DNA from: Furcasterigmium furcatum
Lineage: Eukaryota > Ascomycota > Sordariomycetes > Glomerellales > Plectosphaerellaceae
Assembly (NCBI GenBank): GCA_001599815.1
Contig: BCIA01000005.1
Location: forward strand, 1,839,088 to 1,903,087
Direction of reading: 5' to 3'
DNA: 64,000 nucleotides
The position numbers and the translations under genes are program-made. Below are positions 33,896 to 47,300 of this stretch, piece after piece. The notes below the pieces were generated by a model, which did not search any database, was not told where the DNA came from, and was given only the letters and a program-made list of their open reading frames with translations. How positions within the stretch are numbered: the first letter of the stretch is position 1; each line of letters opens with the position of its first letter.

Positions 33896-36161
33896 CTACA
33901 GTTGCTGCTTCATGGAATCATCACGCACTGCGTCCCACCATATCTGTACGGAATCCGAGACAGCAGGGTCTGAGATGTACTTCCTGAGATTGCAGATCCC
34001 AAAGTCACCGGCCTTGATATAGACCATGGCGTAATCCGTTGTGTTCGATGGGTTGAGCGTGATCGACTGTTTGCACTTTGTGAGACTCGTTACGCGGGGC
34101 GGTCGGAGTGACAACACCATACCTAGACTGAGATGGACTTGTTCCCTTCGAGAAAGCGTCTCAGGTCGGGGTAGTACGGGCCCAGATCGAACCTGTAGGT
34201 CAGGTCCTCTCTCTGGCGGCGGTGACCGCCTGATATGAACCAGGTCTGCTCATATCCGAAGGATACAGCGACACCTACCTTCTTCGCGACTCCCAGTTCT
34301 TTGAGGTAGTCATGAGCCTTGGGTGGCGCCGAGACACTCGAAGTTGTGGTGCTTTACCCGCTTACCGGTCTTGCCCATCGTGCATAGAAATTCTGATCAG
34401 GTCCGAGGACGCAAAACTCCAGCGTGCTGATCCCGAACCTCTCGATGTGTGCACTGAGCTTTGGGTAGGCCGACTTTAAGGAGAAGGATGTCAAATAAGG
34501 TCAGTATCCCAGTCAGTGGGCAGAGTCATCCATCGATGACTTACACCAAGCTCCACTCGATCAGAGCGCACAGTATGGGTATTGGCCATTAGTGGAACTG
34601 CCGAAGGATATCTGCCTCAGATAGATCTTGCTTTTGGATGGCGACGCGACGCTTGACCTAACGTTGGAGAGGTTGCTATTGTAGAACGAGTTAACGAATG
34701 TTGGGCTTTAGCCACTGGCGAGCATAAGGTCGTCCCTACCTGTGAATTCGCGATAGGCTCACGAGAAGAAAGCGTCGATCAACAAGTGCCATTGAGTAGC
34801 CGGGGTACCGTGTGCTCGTATCCTCCGTGATGCGATACCATTTCTGCTTGGGTACCATCACCACATATGTTGACAGCAGCGTGACTGATGGTTGGGTGAA
34901 TTCTGCTTCGGCTTGCCCCGACTGCCCAAGGAGCGCTTCGTCCTCACTCTCCAGGGGTCCCGTCTTCTCTTCAAGTTGTTGGATACTCTGGGCCCCGGTA
35001 GCTTCCGGCTCCTCTATCCGTTTCTCCAGCATCGCAAAGCGCCTGTCCCTCTCCCTGAGAAGATTCTCCATGGTTTGTTGAAGAGAATCTGTCCTTCTCT
35101 CCGCCTCTTCAATCATGCTCGTGTACCGGTCGCGCTCCTCTTTCAAGGCGCTTTCGGCTTCTCGGTCACGTTGCTCAATGGCTTCCTTCATTTCTCTTTC
35201 GGTTTCTGCCAGTCTCTTATCCCAGATTTCTCTCTCTCTGCGTATGTGACCATCAAGCTCTTGACCAGCAGAGGTCTTGTCCAGCGACTGATGTTGGTCC
35301 ACCAGCTCTTCCTGGATGCTTGTTGCGACGGTCGTTCGGTGTTCCGAAAGGCTCTGGACGATATCTTTTGCCGTCTGCTCGTTATTGAGATGTCGACGGG
35401 ATACGCTGCCGTTTTCCACCATGTATCCCCAAAACTCCGGCGTCTCGATCAACAGTCTCTCGCGCCGCCCGCCCTCTTCAGTCTCGACTCTATCCCACAT
35501 CGTGGTGACAAGGATGACCCTCTTGAGAGCATCCTTGCCGCACAGACTTTTGAATAACACGAGATTCCTCTTGCCTGATCCGGGCATTCGGGTTTCCGAG
35601 ATCTTGTGGAGGTAGAGAATTCCATGCAGAAGGACACGATGTTGCTATGAACTGCCCAACCAGCTGGCGATGTCTCTCAACACCTCGGTGTCGCTCATGT
35701 TCGTGTCGTCGAAACCAGGCGTGTCAATCAGATAGATGGTCTGGTCCGGCGAGACATCGTACGCGTGAACCTCAACGTGAGATGTGCCTGTAGAAAGGTC
35801 GGGCCATCAGTGATTTGCTCCTCGGGCGGATCTGCTGCGACTCACACGACTCGAGACCATGGCCTATCTTGACATCGTCGCTCCCGGAGCACAGCGAGAT
35901 GAACGAGCTCTTGCCTGATCCGGTCACCCCCATGACAGCGATGAAGACATCGCTCGGCCTTGGTTCGCGACCACAACGGAATGATTGTGGGCGTGCCCCT
36001 TCATTCGGGTCATGGACGGAGCCTGTCGGCGGGTGCTCGTCAGCCGCCACCCCAGATCTAGAATCCCAGGTATCCCTGCGCTGAAAGAAGGATCCAAGGC
36101 CAGGTGGGCCAGCCTCTCCATGGCTCAGTTGTTTTGGTGATGTCGGTGGACAGAGTCGCAT
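33896..36161 (-). pseudogene. AIG1-like P-loop GTPase gene, broken
   Basis: Exons visible in transcription order are 36161-35846, 35787 to about 34743, then smaller pieces near 34695-34515, 34460-34365, 34313-34075 and 34047-33896. The G1 motif is VFIAVMGVTGSGKSSFISL, G3 is IYLIDTPGFDDTN, and G4 is a TTMWD variant; this resembles fungal AIG1/50S-GTPase-like proteins. A long coiled coil (about 34980-35290) and a C-terminal beta-rich domain with repeated FG and WF motifs follow. Three lesions appear. There is an in-frame TAG at 35644-35646 inside the GTPase domain. A one-base shift lies near 34570. A TAG lies at the end of the penultimate exon near 34104, which could instead be a poor donor site. 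It could also be a functional gene if these are sequencing errors. Confidence 0.65.
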
Positions 36162-37838
36162 GAATGGGTAAGAAGGGGAGGGGACAGAAATGACAGATAT
36201 GCAGCCTGAATGCTGCTTCAACCAGGACCGCCCAGACGCAGCCTGGTAGCCTGCGTGAATGCCTTGCATGCTTCCATCCTACCAAAATGGAGGTGGCTTG
36301 CTCATGCGGTGTGGGCTGATTGAGACTGCGTTGATTGGTGTTGCTGGAAACACCTCGCAAGGGGTCGAGACTTCAGATCACCCCTCGCGCCATGGCATTT
36401 GAACAATTAGAAGGTTTCACCAAAAGGGCATCTCCTGATGAATGTGAGCCCATATGTTATTGATCACACTGGCTTTTGGCCATAGCCTGATGCTAGGGCA
36501 CCCTCGAGAAGGGCAGAAGCCATCAATGTGAGACTATTGTTGGGCATGTTGTACCTCATCCAGCACAGCGGCTCCTATTCCATTTCCCTACAGAAGCAAA
36601 TATCGGCGTGAGCGAGGCCACGTCTTCCGCTCATGTAAGTCTAGGCTCGGTGACCTCAACGTCACACGCTCGAACAAATGGGTCGCACTTGTTGAGTCTT
36701 TTCTGATGTGGCATTTTGGTCACCGCTGACGTGAACTTCGAGACATGAAGGAAACTCTCTATCTGATGAACAAGGACTTGGTGAGAGATGGCAGGTAAGA
36801 TGAAGAGATGGAAGAAATGTGAGAGGAATGTCAGGGGTGCACAAAAGAAATCACCAAAGTCAAGACTCCTTGCAGCAACATCTTCACCTGGGTCAACATG
36901 ATAAATGGAATGCTGAATTGAGTAACGTTGGGCACCATGCCCGGGCTGATTTCCGCATGTAAGGGATCATTCTCATCTCGCCTCGTTTCGAGTGATGAGG
37001 CTAATCTGAACCTCGTGATGGCGAGGATGAGTGGACTAAAGAGTCTCACCGTATCAGGGCACATACCAGGCAGACGGAGGAGGGATCTAGAGGGCATTTG
37101 CAGCAAACAGCGGTCTGCCGATATGATTTAAAGTAAAGAGGCAAACCTCTGGACATGCTCAGACAAGTACAAAAACTGATGTATCCGAGAAAAGCTTGTC
37201 CAAGACGGAAGGTCAACATGAAAGAATTTGAGAGACAGTGACGAGCTTCCCGAGTGAAATCAGGGGACTTTTGGGCTGAGATGAACCATAATCTGAATGG
37301 AATGACGATCTACTTTGAAGTGGTAACCAGAATGGCGACAACAGCTGGTTGCGATGTCATCGTGGGACTCCGCGGGCGAGGAGGCTGAGAAGCCAGCATA
37401 TTGTCCACCTCGGAATTTGCCTGCTCGGCAATGGCTTAAGTAGAAGCAAGGTGCAACAGTCGACACGCGACAGAAAGGCAGAGAACTAGACAGAACCTGG
37501 CATTGTTGGGCCTCGCCTTCTCTGGGATATCCGTGGTCAAACACCGGGACTTCAAGTGCCAGTCGACCCTTCGCAGCGTGGCTCTGGTCAGCTCCAGCCC
37601 GGGAAGTCAGAGGACAGCATCACATCTCACACGCCCTGTCAGGCCCTGTCAACATCTCCAGGAATGAGCCATGCTTCAGCAGCTTCAACGCGAACTTCCG
37701 CGTGGACGGCCAGCTTGACCGACGTCACCCGTCAGCCGGGAGGATTCCAATCTTCCCAAGAGCGCACGCGCGTACGCATCTCGGCACCCCACGGCAGGCT
37801 GGTATCCTCCCCCTGACCAAAACAATCACCTCATATCA
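36162..37838. other. Gene-free, relatively AT-rich stretch
   Basis: The first few hundred bases would be the promoter of the GTPase gene. From about 36400 to 37550 the sequence is less GC-rich than its neighbours and only short unrelated open frames occur. No gene, repeat or RNA is recognised. Confidence 0.45.
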
Positions 37839-40800
37839 GCCAAGGGTCAGGGCGACCCGCGTCGCTCGCTCAGAACAAGAAAGCCGGCGCACCGCATGTG
37901 CGCGAATACACCCGCAAACCCGGTCCAGGCATGGCGGCGCCCCCCCTTTCCCCAGAAGCAACCGACTTGGAGAGGCTGAGCGAGTGCCATCGGTGTGCGG
38001 TCTGGTCTGCCCACACACGTAAAAAGGGGGCCCGCGTCGCGGCTAGGGGACTTGGCGAGCGAACTTGGCACTCGCCCCCAAACACCAAGGCCCGCCAAGG
38101 CAGGATCCAAGACCTGACCAAGACGCTGACATGGGCCAAGGACGTGGAGTGTGCGTCGCTAACCCGAGCGGCTCTTGCACTTTCTGCGCCTGGCTTGTCG
38201 TGCTGCGAGGGAGAAAGAGGAAGGTGAGGGTCCGATGGCTGGGGAGCTCGGACACGCGGCAGGAGCCATGGCATGCTTGACTGATCTTGTCATGGATCTC
38301 TTGCTCGTCTGGGCATAGGACGATGTTGCTGCACCTTGTCGTCAGCGGAGTTTTGCTTGTGCGCGCTCTGAGAACTGCCGCCCATGCAGGCTGGACAGCC
38401 CAAATGCGCCTCGGTAGATCGCCAGCGAGTCCGCCGTCCACAGTTCACTGAACATCGTCTGCCGACGAGAAAGGGCCGGAATCAGCGGGGCTATCACACC
38501 TCCGACATGAGGAGACGGAGGAGAGGGGAGGAGAGGAGAGAGAGGGGCAGATATCTCACACTGTTGGATCCTGGTCCATGTCTCCTTGGCAGACCAAGTT
38601 GCAAGCTTCGCCAAGACTCGTTTTGCCAATGACGCGGAGGGACGCCACGCCTCGGCCTTCTTGGCGGCCCTGATCTGCTGTTTGAACATCAACGCAGTTC
38701 GACACGATGCGGTCGAGAGGCACGTCTCGAGCCATCATGCACGGTGGATCCCGCGGATACCGGTGGTCTCGCCGGAAGAGGGATTACGCTGGCTGGGAGA
38801 TTTTACGTGTGTGTTGATGCCCAGGGAGGCCGGGGCCTCGCTGGATGACTGGTTTCAAGCAATGTTTTCGACCACGGACGCGGGGACCAGCGTCCTGATA
38901 CAGCAGGGTCAGAAACGTCTCCCCCGGGCACCCGGGCCAGAGCACAGGCCGAAAGACCAAGGCGGGGCGGCAGCGCCATTGTTGGGATGACCGGGGAACT
39001 GATGCATCGCGAGACCTTGACCGTCTCCGGATGGGCCAAGCGATGCCCCTGTGTGTGTGAGCCCAACATGCCAGCGACTCGCGTGATCGCTTCCAGGTCC
39101 GGCCTACCCCCAAGACCGCTGGACACGTGCGAGGCTGGTCCAACGGTCGACGACAGAACGGCGATCTCATTGTAACGAAGACATGGCGCACGCGCTGGGC
39201 GTTCCCATGCCGCCGCACGTGAAAGCGATTGACTCGACACGACACAAGGAGAAACTGGCGTCCTGGGCAGATGGAGATGGCCTTGGGCTTGGGGTTGGTG
39301 GTCTTGATCGTGTCTTGGCTAGCGCTTGCCAAGACTTGGCTGATACTTGGCATTGAGCGACTAACAGAGCAGGCGACGAATGGAAGGGGGCGCACGATGC
39401 TGACAAGAGCCGGGGTCTGGCGATCCGTTGGTCTTTGGGTTGGTGGCCCCAGAGCCCCCGGCGCGGCATATCGACTGCGGTGCTCGGCAGGACAAGCGGT
39501 GGCCTATGCCGGCGGCTAATACGTGAAGATGCTGGCGATGGACTTTATCCCGGCGCCATGGACAGCCAGTTGCCAGGCTTGCTGGCCGGAATCGGGCTGA
39601 AGAATCGAGACAAGCATCCCAAGCGGTCTGACAAGCCGGGTGTGTGCTTCTCGGGACGCGGCGTCTGACATCACCGTCGCAGGAATGGGAGGAGCCGGAG
39701 ACATGAACGACCAGGAGCGCTTTTCTTAACCCGTGGGTGCCATCGGAGAAGCCAGCGGTCGCCCGCGGATTTCGGGAGAGATGGTCCTCGTCCTCAGGGC
39801 GGCGCCACTTTTAGCAGACCGGGCGGCTTTTCGGGGTTGAACAAGAGTGCGTAGAGGCGAGACACGGTGAGGGACGGTGACCGGGTGGCTTGCGGGAGCA
39901 GACAGCCACCAACGGTACCACGACAGGATGAACTTTGTGCCCTAGTTGTTGGCCAGCTCGTATCAACGGTGTCCGGTGGACGTCTGCCGGAATGGGAGAG
40001 GGCGATGGGCTGCCAAGCAGCCAGTGCTCCCTCCGTGTTCCTGACGGTGGTCTCTCTCGGGTCGATGGATGTGTCTGTGTGTGTGTGACAGAGGAGGAAG
40101 AATGACCGCATCCTTGCCCAGCTTGCCAGCTTGGCCCAGCCAAGGAATCGCTGTGGGCTGAAGGGGGGAAATTGGGGAGAGAAGCTTGCGCGGCCGGTGG
40201 GCGGACTTGCATGTCGCAAGCCTTGGCGGGCGGAGAGGGACTCTCGGCCACAGCGGAAAGCTTGATTTGGCTTCGGCTGGGAGAGAGGGAGGGCAATAAC
40301 CAGCCGGGCCTGCTTTCCCTCGAGGCCGCCTGGGTCCCGATGCGGAAGGCATCGCGTAAGAAATGCGGACAGCCTGTGGGAGGCGAGGTGGGGCAGTCCG
40401 TCCCGAGTCATGCCAAGGCCCATTCAAAGTGGACAGCCACCCAATAGAAGAATGTCCAGCACCCAGGACCGAGACAGGCCGCCTCTTCGATTCCACACAG
40501 CCCGGAGTGCCTTCCACGACCATGTGCCCAGCCAGCATTGCGACTGCCAATCTGCCACAATTCCCAGACGCAGGCCGCCTGATGCTGCTGCAATGCCCAC
40601 GCCCACAGCGCCTTCCACAATCAAAAACGTGCAGCCCAGACGTTGTTAATTTTTTGCCTCGACGTGCAACGGTGCCCGAACTCGAATGCGCTCATACCAT
40701 TTCGTCACCCGACAGGCCACGCAGAAAAACATCATCGTCCCGTCGTCATCGACCACTCATCAGCTGACCCGCCAGAAAGCGGCGGAAAACGGTTCTCCCG

Positions 40801-41141
40801 GCTCGTAGAAAATGTTGCGCGACTCTGTTTTCGCCTCGGGGACAGGAGGCGGGCACCCTCGCACGACTCAATAGGCTGGCGAGGGATGAAGGAGACAGAC
40901 ACAATCATCCCGCCTGAGAAATGCCAAGACACACCAAGTCTTGGCCGGACTCTTGGCGGAATAAGCGGCTCCATGTTTCTTTGTTGAGGGGTACCTGCCC
41001 CGCCCGCGCTTTCCCGCGTGCGCACAAGTACTGTTAACACGTCGAGACATCGGGAAAGAGCATCTCGCCACCCACGTCCAATCATCAACGAGCACCGCCC
41101 TCGACCCCCGACTGCCAAGACCACCGCCAAGAGCCGCCAAG
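37839..41141. promoter_or_regulatory. pacC upstream region with 26 PacC-type sites
   Basis: GCCARG or its complement (the known PacC/Rim101 core) starts at 37839, 38051, 38064, 38094, 38135, 38189, 38585, 38610, 38660, 39035, 39314, 39328, 39335, 39346, 39572, 40012, 40130, 40139, 40222, 40412, 40923, 40940, 40952, 41114, 41126 and 41136. Twenty-four are GCCAAG/CTTGGC. About three GCCARG hits would be expected by chance in 3.3 kb at 50% GC. Four lie within 38 bp at 39314-39351. The next gene, 312 bp after the last site, encodes PacC itself, so autoregulation by ambient pH is the natural reading. Confidence 0.75.
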
Positions 41142-41452
41142 CCTCCTCTCCGGTCATGCTCTGATTGAGACTCCTCAATAAGAAGAGAGGCAATCGCCCA
41201 GCATCCCCGGGAGCCCGTTTGAATCTTCTCACTTGAGTTTCCAACAACTTGCGATCTCTGTTTCTCTCTTCGACACGCCCGAAGACCGGAAACACCGAGC
41301 ACAAAAGTCTTTACCTTGTGTCATCGCTCCGCCCGGCCCGTACTGGTTCTGATTCGCCGGACTATCTCCTGATTTCCGCCCTGCGACCGCGCGCAGCTGT
41401 CGCCACCCGGCCACACACCCAACTTACACCACACTCCAGACTCACCCTCATC

Positions 41453-43459
41453 ATGTCTGCCAGACCTGAGGAGCAGAGCTCCGGCAGCAGCTCTTCCAAG
41501 AGCAACACGCCCGCCCCCTCGACCGGTGCTACCAGCGCCACCTCGCAGTCTACCGCGCCCTCTGCCGCCGCTGCCAACGCCGCCGCTGCTGATGATAACC
41601 TCATCTGCAAGTGGAACGCCTGCAACCTCAAGTTTGTTACCCCCGAGGCGCTCTACGTATGTCCCCCCTGAATCCCTCTTCATCATCGACCGCCTCTGAC
41701 ACCCTCTCCAGGAGCATCTGTGTGAGCGCCATGTTGGCCGCAAGAGCACCAACAACCTGAACCTCACGTGCCAGTGGAACTCTTGCCGCACCACCACCGT
41801 CAAGCGTGACCACATAACCTCCCACATCCGCGTCCACGTTCCCCTGAAGCCGCATAAGTGCGAGTTCTGCGGCAAGTCCTTCAAGCGCCCCCAGGATCTG
41901 AAGAAGCACGTCAAGGTATGTTCATCCAGCCTTTCCTCGACTCTCACCAGTCACTCACTCACGTGTCTCTAGACCCACGCCGACGACTCTGTCCTCGTCA
42001 GGTCCCCTCAGGACCAGGCTGGCATGCACGGTGCCTACCGCGGCCCCCCTGGCAAAGGTATGTACTTGTCCAGTTGCGTATCCCCCAAAACGAACAATCC
42101 GGCTCTCAGAGCCGTGACAAGAGCCGAGAATCTCGTGCCTCTGCCTCACTTTTCCTTACAGAGGCTAATTTGCCTCCAGCTTCCGCCTACTATGACCACA
42201 ATGGCCACATGAGGACTAACCCGGCCGGCTTCCCTCCCCAGGCGCCAGGACATGCTAGTTATTATGGCGGCGCCGCCCCTACTCCCTCTCCTTCTCTGGG
42301 ACTGTACTACGCTCCTCCTCGTGGCCCGGAGTACCTTGGACACCACGCCGCCTCCGGTGGCTTCGACACCCGCAAGCGAGCCTACGATATGGTCGATGAC
42401 TTCTTCGGCAATGCCAAGCGTCGCCATGTCGACCCCTCCTCTTACGCCTCCGTTGGCCGTTCTCTGCTCCCCCTTCACGGCGCTCTCGCTCTCCAGACCG
42501 GTGGTCCCATGCCCGCTGCCGAGTACATGGCCCAGCCCCAGCACGCCGCTGTCGCCGCCGGCGGCCACGGCGCTCCCAGCGGCCCCGGCCCCCTCGCTCA
42601 GCAGTACTACCTGCCTCCCATGCCCAACGCCCGCACCAAGAACGACCTGATCCAGCTCGACCAGATCCTGGAGCAGATGCAGGGCACCGTCTACGAGAAC
42701 GCCAACCAGGCCACCCACGGCATCCACGTCCACGGCCAGAGCACCTACGAGTTCCGCCACAGCCCCTCGCCCCCCGGAGCCGCCCACCGCGGCAGCGCCG
42801 GCGCCATCCCCGTGTCCCAGGACGGCTATGCCCCCGTCTCCGCCGCCCACATGGCCTCGCCCCTGACCGCCATCTCCTCCACCGGCACTCCCGCCGTGAC
42901 GCCTCCTTCCAGCAACATGTCCTACACCTCGGGCCAGTCCCCTAGCCCCTCGTCCTCCGGCATGTCGCCCCAGTCGCGCCACAGCACCACCTCGTCCGTC
43001 CTCTACCCCAACCTCCCCGCCGTCAGCTCCGTCTTCCCCGGCCAGTCCACCACCTCCACCCTCGGCACCAACTTTGACAACAACGAGCGCCGCAACTACG
43101 GCGGTGGCATGCTCCAGAGGGCCAACCCCTCCGCCATCCGCCGCCCCTCGGACACGCCCACCTCTGCTCCCGTCAAGCACGAGACCCCCGCCTCCTCGGT
43201 CGGCTCTCCCTCGTCCGAGTCGGACGTTAGCGACGCCACCCGCGAGCGCGAGGAGAAGTACGACCAGTGGCTCGAGAACATGCGCACCATCGAGGCTCTC
43301 CGCGAGTACATCCGCGACCGCATCTCCCGCCAGGACTTCACCGACGCCGAGGCCCGCCACCACGAGGAGCGCTACCGCTCCCCCGACGCCATGGACATCG
43401 ACTCCAAGAGGTCCACCCCCACCCCGGCGGCTCCCCTCTACCCCATCCTGAGGAAGTAA
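41453..43459 (+). CDS. pacC: pH-response transcription factor PacC
   Basis: Four exons, 41453-41656, 41712-41915, 41973-42057 and 42162-43459, encode 596 residues. PacC/Rim101 is the zinc-finger regulator that is proteolytically activated at alkaline pH through the Pal/Rim pathway. Three C2H2 fingers are encoded by exons 1-3: LICKWNACNLKF with EHLCERHVG, LTCQWNSCRTTTVKRDH, and HKCEFCGKSFKRPQDLKKH. The conserved post-finger block includes EANLPPASAYYDHNGHMR, then RKRAYDMVDDFFGNAKRRHV, which is probably a nuclear-localisation and interaction region. The C-terminal processing and inhibitory half has EKYDQWLENMRTIEALREYI and ends YPILRK, as in relatives. A dense set of PacC sites precedes it. Confidence 0.97.
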
Positions 43460-44375
43460 ATACCCCCGGGCGCGCCGGGAGGACACGGACACGGGGCGTT
43501 GACGACGTGCATGACATGAGACCTTGTACATTACACCAGCGGACGGCCACCACGAAGGAGGCAGCATACAGCCCACCATGATGGAGTGGGGCGACTTTTT
43601 CTTCGCGTTGATACGCATCATCATCATCATCATCATCACTTGAGCACGCCGGCCCTCGTGAGGGGCTGGCCCTTTTTCTTCACAGTCTTGCCTTTCCTAT
43701 CTCCTCTTCCACGAGGAAGATGACGGCAGGGGAGGCACATCATCTTGCTGCGGTTTTTGGGACGTGCTACATGGCATTAGTTCTTCTTTTCTCCTCTTTT
43801 TCTTGTTCAGGCGAAACGGCTTATATGATGGAACACACACCCCAGGAAGGGGAGGGCAAACGAGATGACCACCAAAAATTGGCAATCGGATGTGATTGCG
43901 AAGGGTTCTGCTGCTATGGTAGGGGTAGATATCTCCTAGGTCTCGGCCAGCTGGCGAGAATGATGAAATCACTTTGGTACTTTCAATGTCGTGGTGATAC
44001 CTGCGTGCTGTGTATTGTTACCTTGGTCGCTGCGGTGAGGGAGGTTTGCCGTCCAAGACCTGAGCCGTTGTGCCGACGGCCTTGGTAGGTGGGGTTCCAA
44101 TCCAAGTTCAGTCCGGTGGATGTCAAGGACGACGAGGTAAACGGTAATTCAACGCCCTCCATGGATTACGTTGCGACATGGCTACAATCTACAAAATATC
44201 TTACAGCTAGGACGTGTCAAGGGGTTCTAATGTCTTTGGGGCACGAACAGAGTCGCGTCTCGCGGTAGGTAATCACGTCCGAGTCATCCGAGAGGTACGG
44301 TCACGAAGGTTGAAGGAGAGCAAACCTAAACAAGGTCATCTCTTACATTTAGCAACTATTTACCGAGGCGGTGTG
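43460..44375. other. Convergent 3' region of pacC and the STAND gene
   Basis: This 916-bp gap holds the pacC 3' UTR, the (CAT)7 tract and the 3' UTR of the STAND gene. A GC-rich inverted repeat, GCCGGCCC...GGGGCTGGC, near 43648-43671 could form a 3' hairpin. No further gene is seen. Confidence 0.45.
43616..43636. repeat. (CAT)7 microsatellite
   Basis: Seven perfect CAT units lie about 160 bp after the pacC stop codon, probably in its 3' UTR. Confidence 0.9.
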
Positions 44376-47300
44376 TCAAGGGTTGACCTCTTTGTTGCCT
44401 GGCCACACGACGTCTGACATGATAACCGCTTCGTAGTCTACAATTGCGAAGTGAATTTCTTTGGGAGGTCCCTGTGTTGCACTTTCCGAGAACTGCCACA
44501 TCTTGATGATGTCGGCAGAAGCAGTGGTGAAGTGGCTCTCACTCGTAGCCGTGATGACCTCAACTCGCTCATTGTGGCCTGCCAAGAAGAACACCTCTGT
44601 TCCTTTGCCGTCACCATCCCATACTAGTACCCGCACGCTCCCGTCTACGCAGCCTACCAATATCAAATCATTGGTAGGCCACAGCTGCAAAGCGCTAATA
44701 TCTGGCTGCAATGTATCGAGGTGAGCACAACTGTGTATGAAAGTTCAACAGGACGGGGAAACCTACCCCGTTCCAGTGACAAAATCTGTTGGTCTTAACG
44801 AAAGGACCGGGTCTGGCTTTAGTCGGAACGTGCCACTGTTGAATCAGGCCCGCTGAAGCGGTGAAACAGCTTTCCCCGTCCTGGGAGAAGATGATTTTTG
44901 TGACGAGACCTTGGCCTGCAGGCCGACCAACGATGTGCCTGACAGAACAAGTGACGGGGTCAAATTTCCAAAGCTCCAGGATTATTTCCGGAGTGAACAC
45001 GGCGATATGTTCACCATCTGGTGACGCAGCTAACACCAAGGGGCCTGCATGTCCTAGGGGAAACGATCCACGGAGGCCGTGATCGCAGTCCCATAGGAAT
45101 GGAAAACCGGCCCCATGGAGTGTGCCGACAATTGTGCTTTCACCAATTGCCGCTAGGGAGGTTATCGGTTGGCCAATGGGCTTTATAAGCTGGCTCGTAC
45201 CATTCCGAAGGTTCCATATCTGGGCCTGTCAGTTCCATCGTCTGTAAATGGATATGTAGCCTTGATTTGATGATACCAACCTTTATCACAGCCCCATGAA
45301 ATGCAATGCAAAGGTAATTTGCATTGTTGCTGAGGCATGCGCATGAAATGGCCGGGGATTCGGGGCCAAAAAAGGGGTCGCCCTCAGCGGGGTCATGGAG
45401 GATCGTTCTTATGACTACAAGGCTTTGAGGTCTGCGTATTTGAATAGGCTTCCCAACCTCTGCCGCAACCAAATACCTGCCGTCAGGGCTTGAGGCTACG
45501 CACATCCCTGTACTGGATCCGGAGACCGCGCGAAACCCTGTTGACCCGTAGATACGATCAAACGGGGTGGGTGTCAATTCGGACCGGTTGCTGTGCGTTG
45601 TCTCAGGTCGGCTTTCATTACCATCTTCGGCAGTCGTATGAATGAGGGCCTGGGCTCGATGCGTTGCTGGCGGAGTTGAAGAGGATGCCTGTTGATGAAT
45701 ATCAGCTGCGCCTCCCAAGCCTGTGTGTATACGTACCCCATCCTCGGCGTAGAACCGGATAGGTTGGCTTGATCTTGATCCTTCCCTCTGGATTGAAGAT
45801 TGAGATGGACGTGGTGGCCGTCTAATTCTCAGCTCGGGCATTTTCAAAGCGTGGTGTTTGGCGTGATGACTCCTCAATGCTTGCGAAGAAGTGAATGGGG
45901 GGTACTGACATTCAGCGACCTCGCACGAGATGCGCTGGGCATGAGCGCTTTGCTCGTGGTTGTCTCGAAGAGCTTCCGTATCAAAGCCAGTTGCGGCGTG
46001 GGGGCACGTCGGGAACCGACAAGTGAAGGCGGCGGAACGAAACTCTTGCTTGAAATTCTCGAGTTCCCGGATGCTGATGCCGTCCAAGTATTGCAACTGA
46101 AGAAGCATCTTGACGGTGTACTGGTAATTGAGCAACAGGCTGGACAAACTCGTGACTTCGACAATGCCATCTGTGGTTCGTGGGATGGCAGGTTAGTGAT
46201 GGCTGCGCTCATGAAAGCTTAGTATATACCTACCAACAACTTGGCTAGGCTCAAAAGCTTCAGGTACCTGCCCTTCTGCGATTATCGCTGCAGTCATGGA
46301 AAGGTCAGGATATCTCCCGAGATGAGCGATTCTGCTGTCCGGAGAATGGCGTGCCACATCTCGGTCTTTTGATGGCATGATGGAATTCAACGTTGCGGCC
46401 AGCTCATGAGACCTCGTGAAGAAACTCGAGGCATGATGCAAGCCGCTGGGTGAAGCAGCAACAGATAGTAGGTACTCCATCCAGTACTCCGAGGCATACA
46501 CGTGCATCCCGTGAAAGCCGCGTACTACACGGAGACATCGATCTCGGTCCGGAAATGTAGGCTGGAACACTCGAAAACCCGAGAGCAGACATGCTGTGCA
46601 CGCAAGGCCATGCTGCTGGGCGATTGCGGATTCGTCTAGGATCACGTTGCTCTCTGGGTTTTGCAAATATCTGTTTTTAGGTCAGTTATGGGGATCGTGG
46701 GACTAAATAGGCCGGCAAACCATTACTCACTCTTTGACAGAGATATGGATGAAGGCCAATGTCGAGTCGTTTCGATGCTCGATCAGCGGTGCGCACATGT
46801 CAAAAAGGTAGTTCGGGGCAAGTTCCTCAATATCGACGTCGTCCGCCCCGAGAGAGAGGGCAAGGGCAGAACGGAGCTCTGCCTTTCGAAGAGGTCTCTT
46901 GGCGAATGCAATCCAGCCAAGGATGGACTTGAGGTAGGTGACTGAGCGCTGGTCGAAATTGGCAACGAGTTGTGTCAGAATTTGCTCATAGCTGACTCTA
47001 GTTAGGTCGATTCAACTACCTATGAGAAGGTCGGAACTCACAATTCGCTGAGCTTGCGAGGGAGAGTGCCAACTGCACCCATCACTTCACTCTTCTTCAT
47101 GAAGAGGTTAGTGGTGAGGTAATCCAGGACCAGTCGAGCCCAAAGAAACATTCCTATTGCCGGTCAGTAGTCCTTCAAGATTGGCTTCCTTTAGTTGAGA
47201 CTCACCATCGGCTTTCTTGACGAGCTGTTGCTCAAGATCCTTCATCTCAGCGTCGAGGATTCCCATCTGAAACCACCGAGACCGAAAATCTCTCAGCCTT

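Noticed and set aside
38586..38990. A 134-codon plus-strand frame inside the pacC upstream region
   Set aside because: It looks mildly protein-like, but there is no family, no splice partner and no coding-like neighbour; the PacC-site cluster is a better explanation of the region.
42146..43639. A 497-codon open frame on the minus strand opposite pacC
   Set aside because: It mirrors the high-GC third positions of pacC exon 4, is Gly/Val/Ala-rich low complexity, and its poly-Met start is the (CAT)7 tract read backwards.
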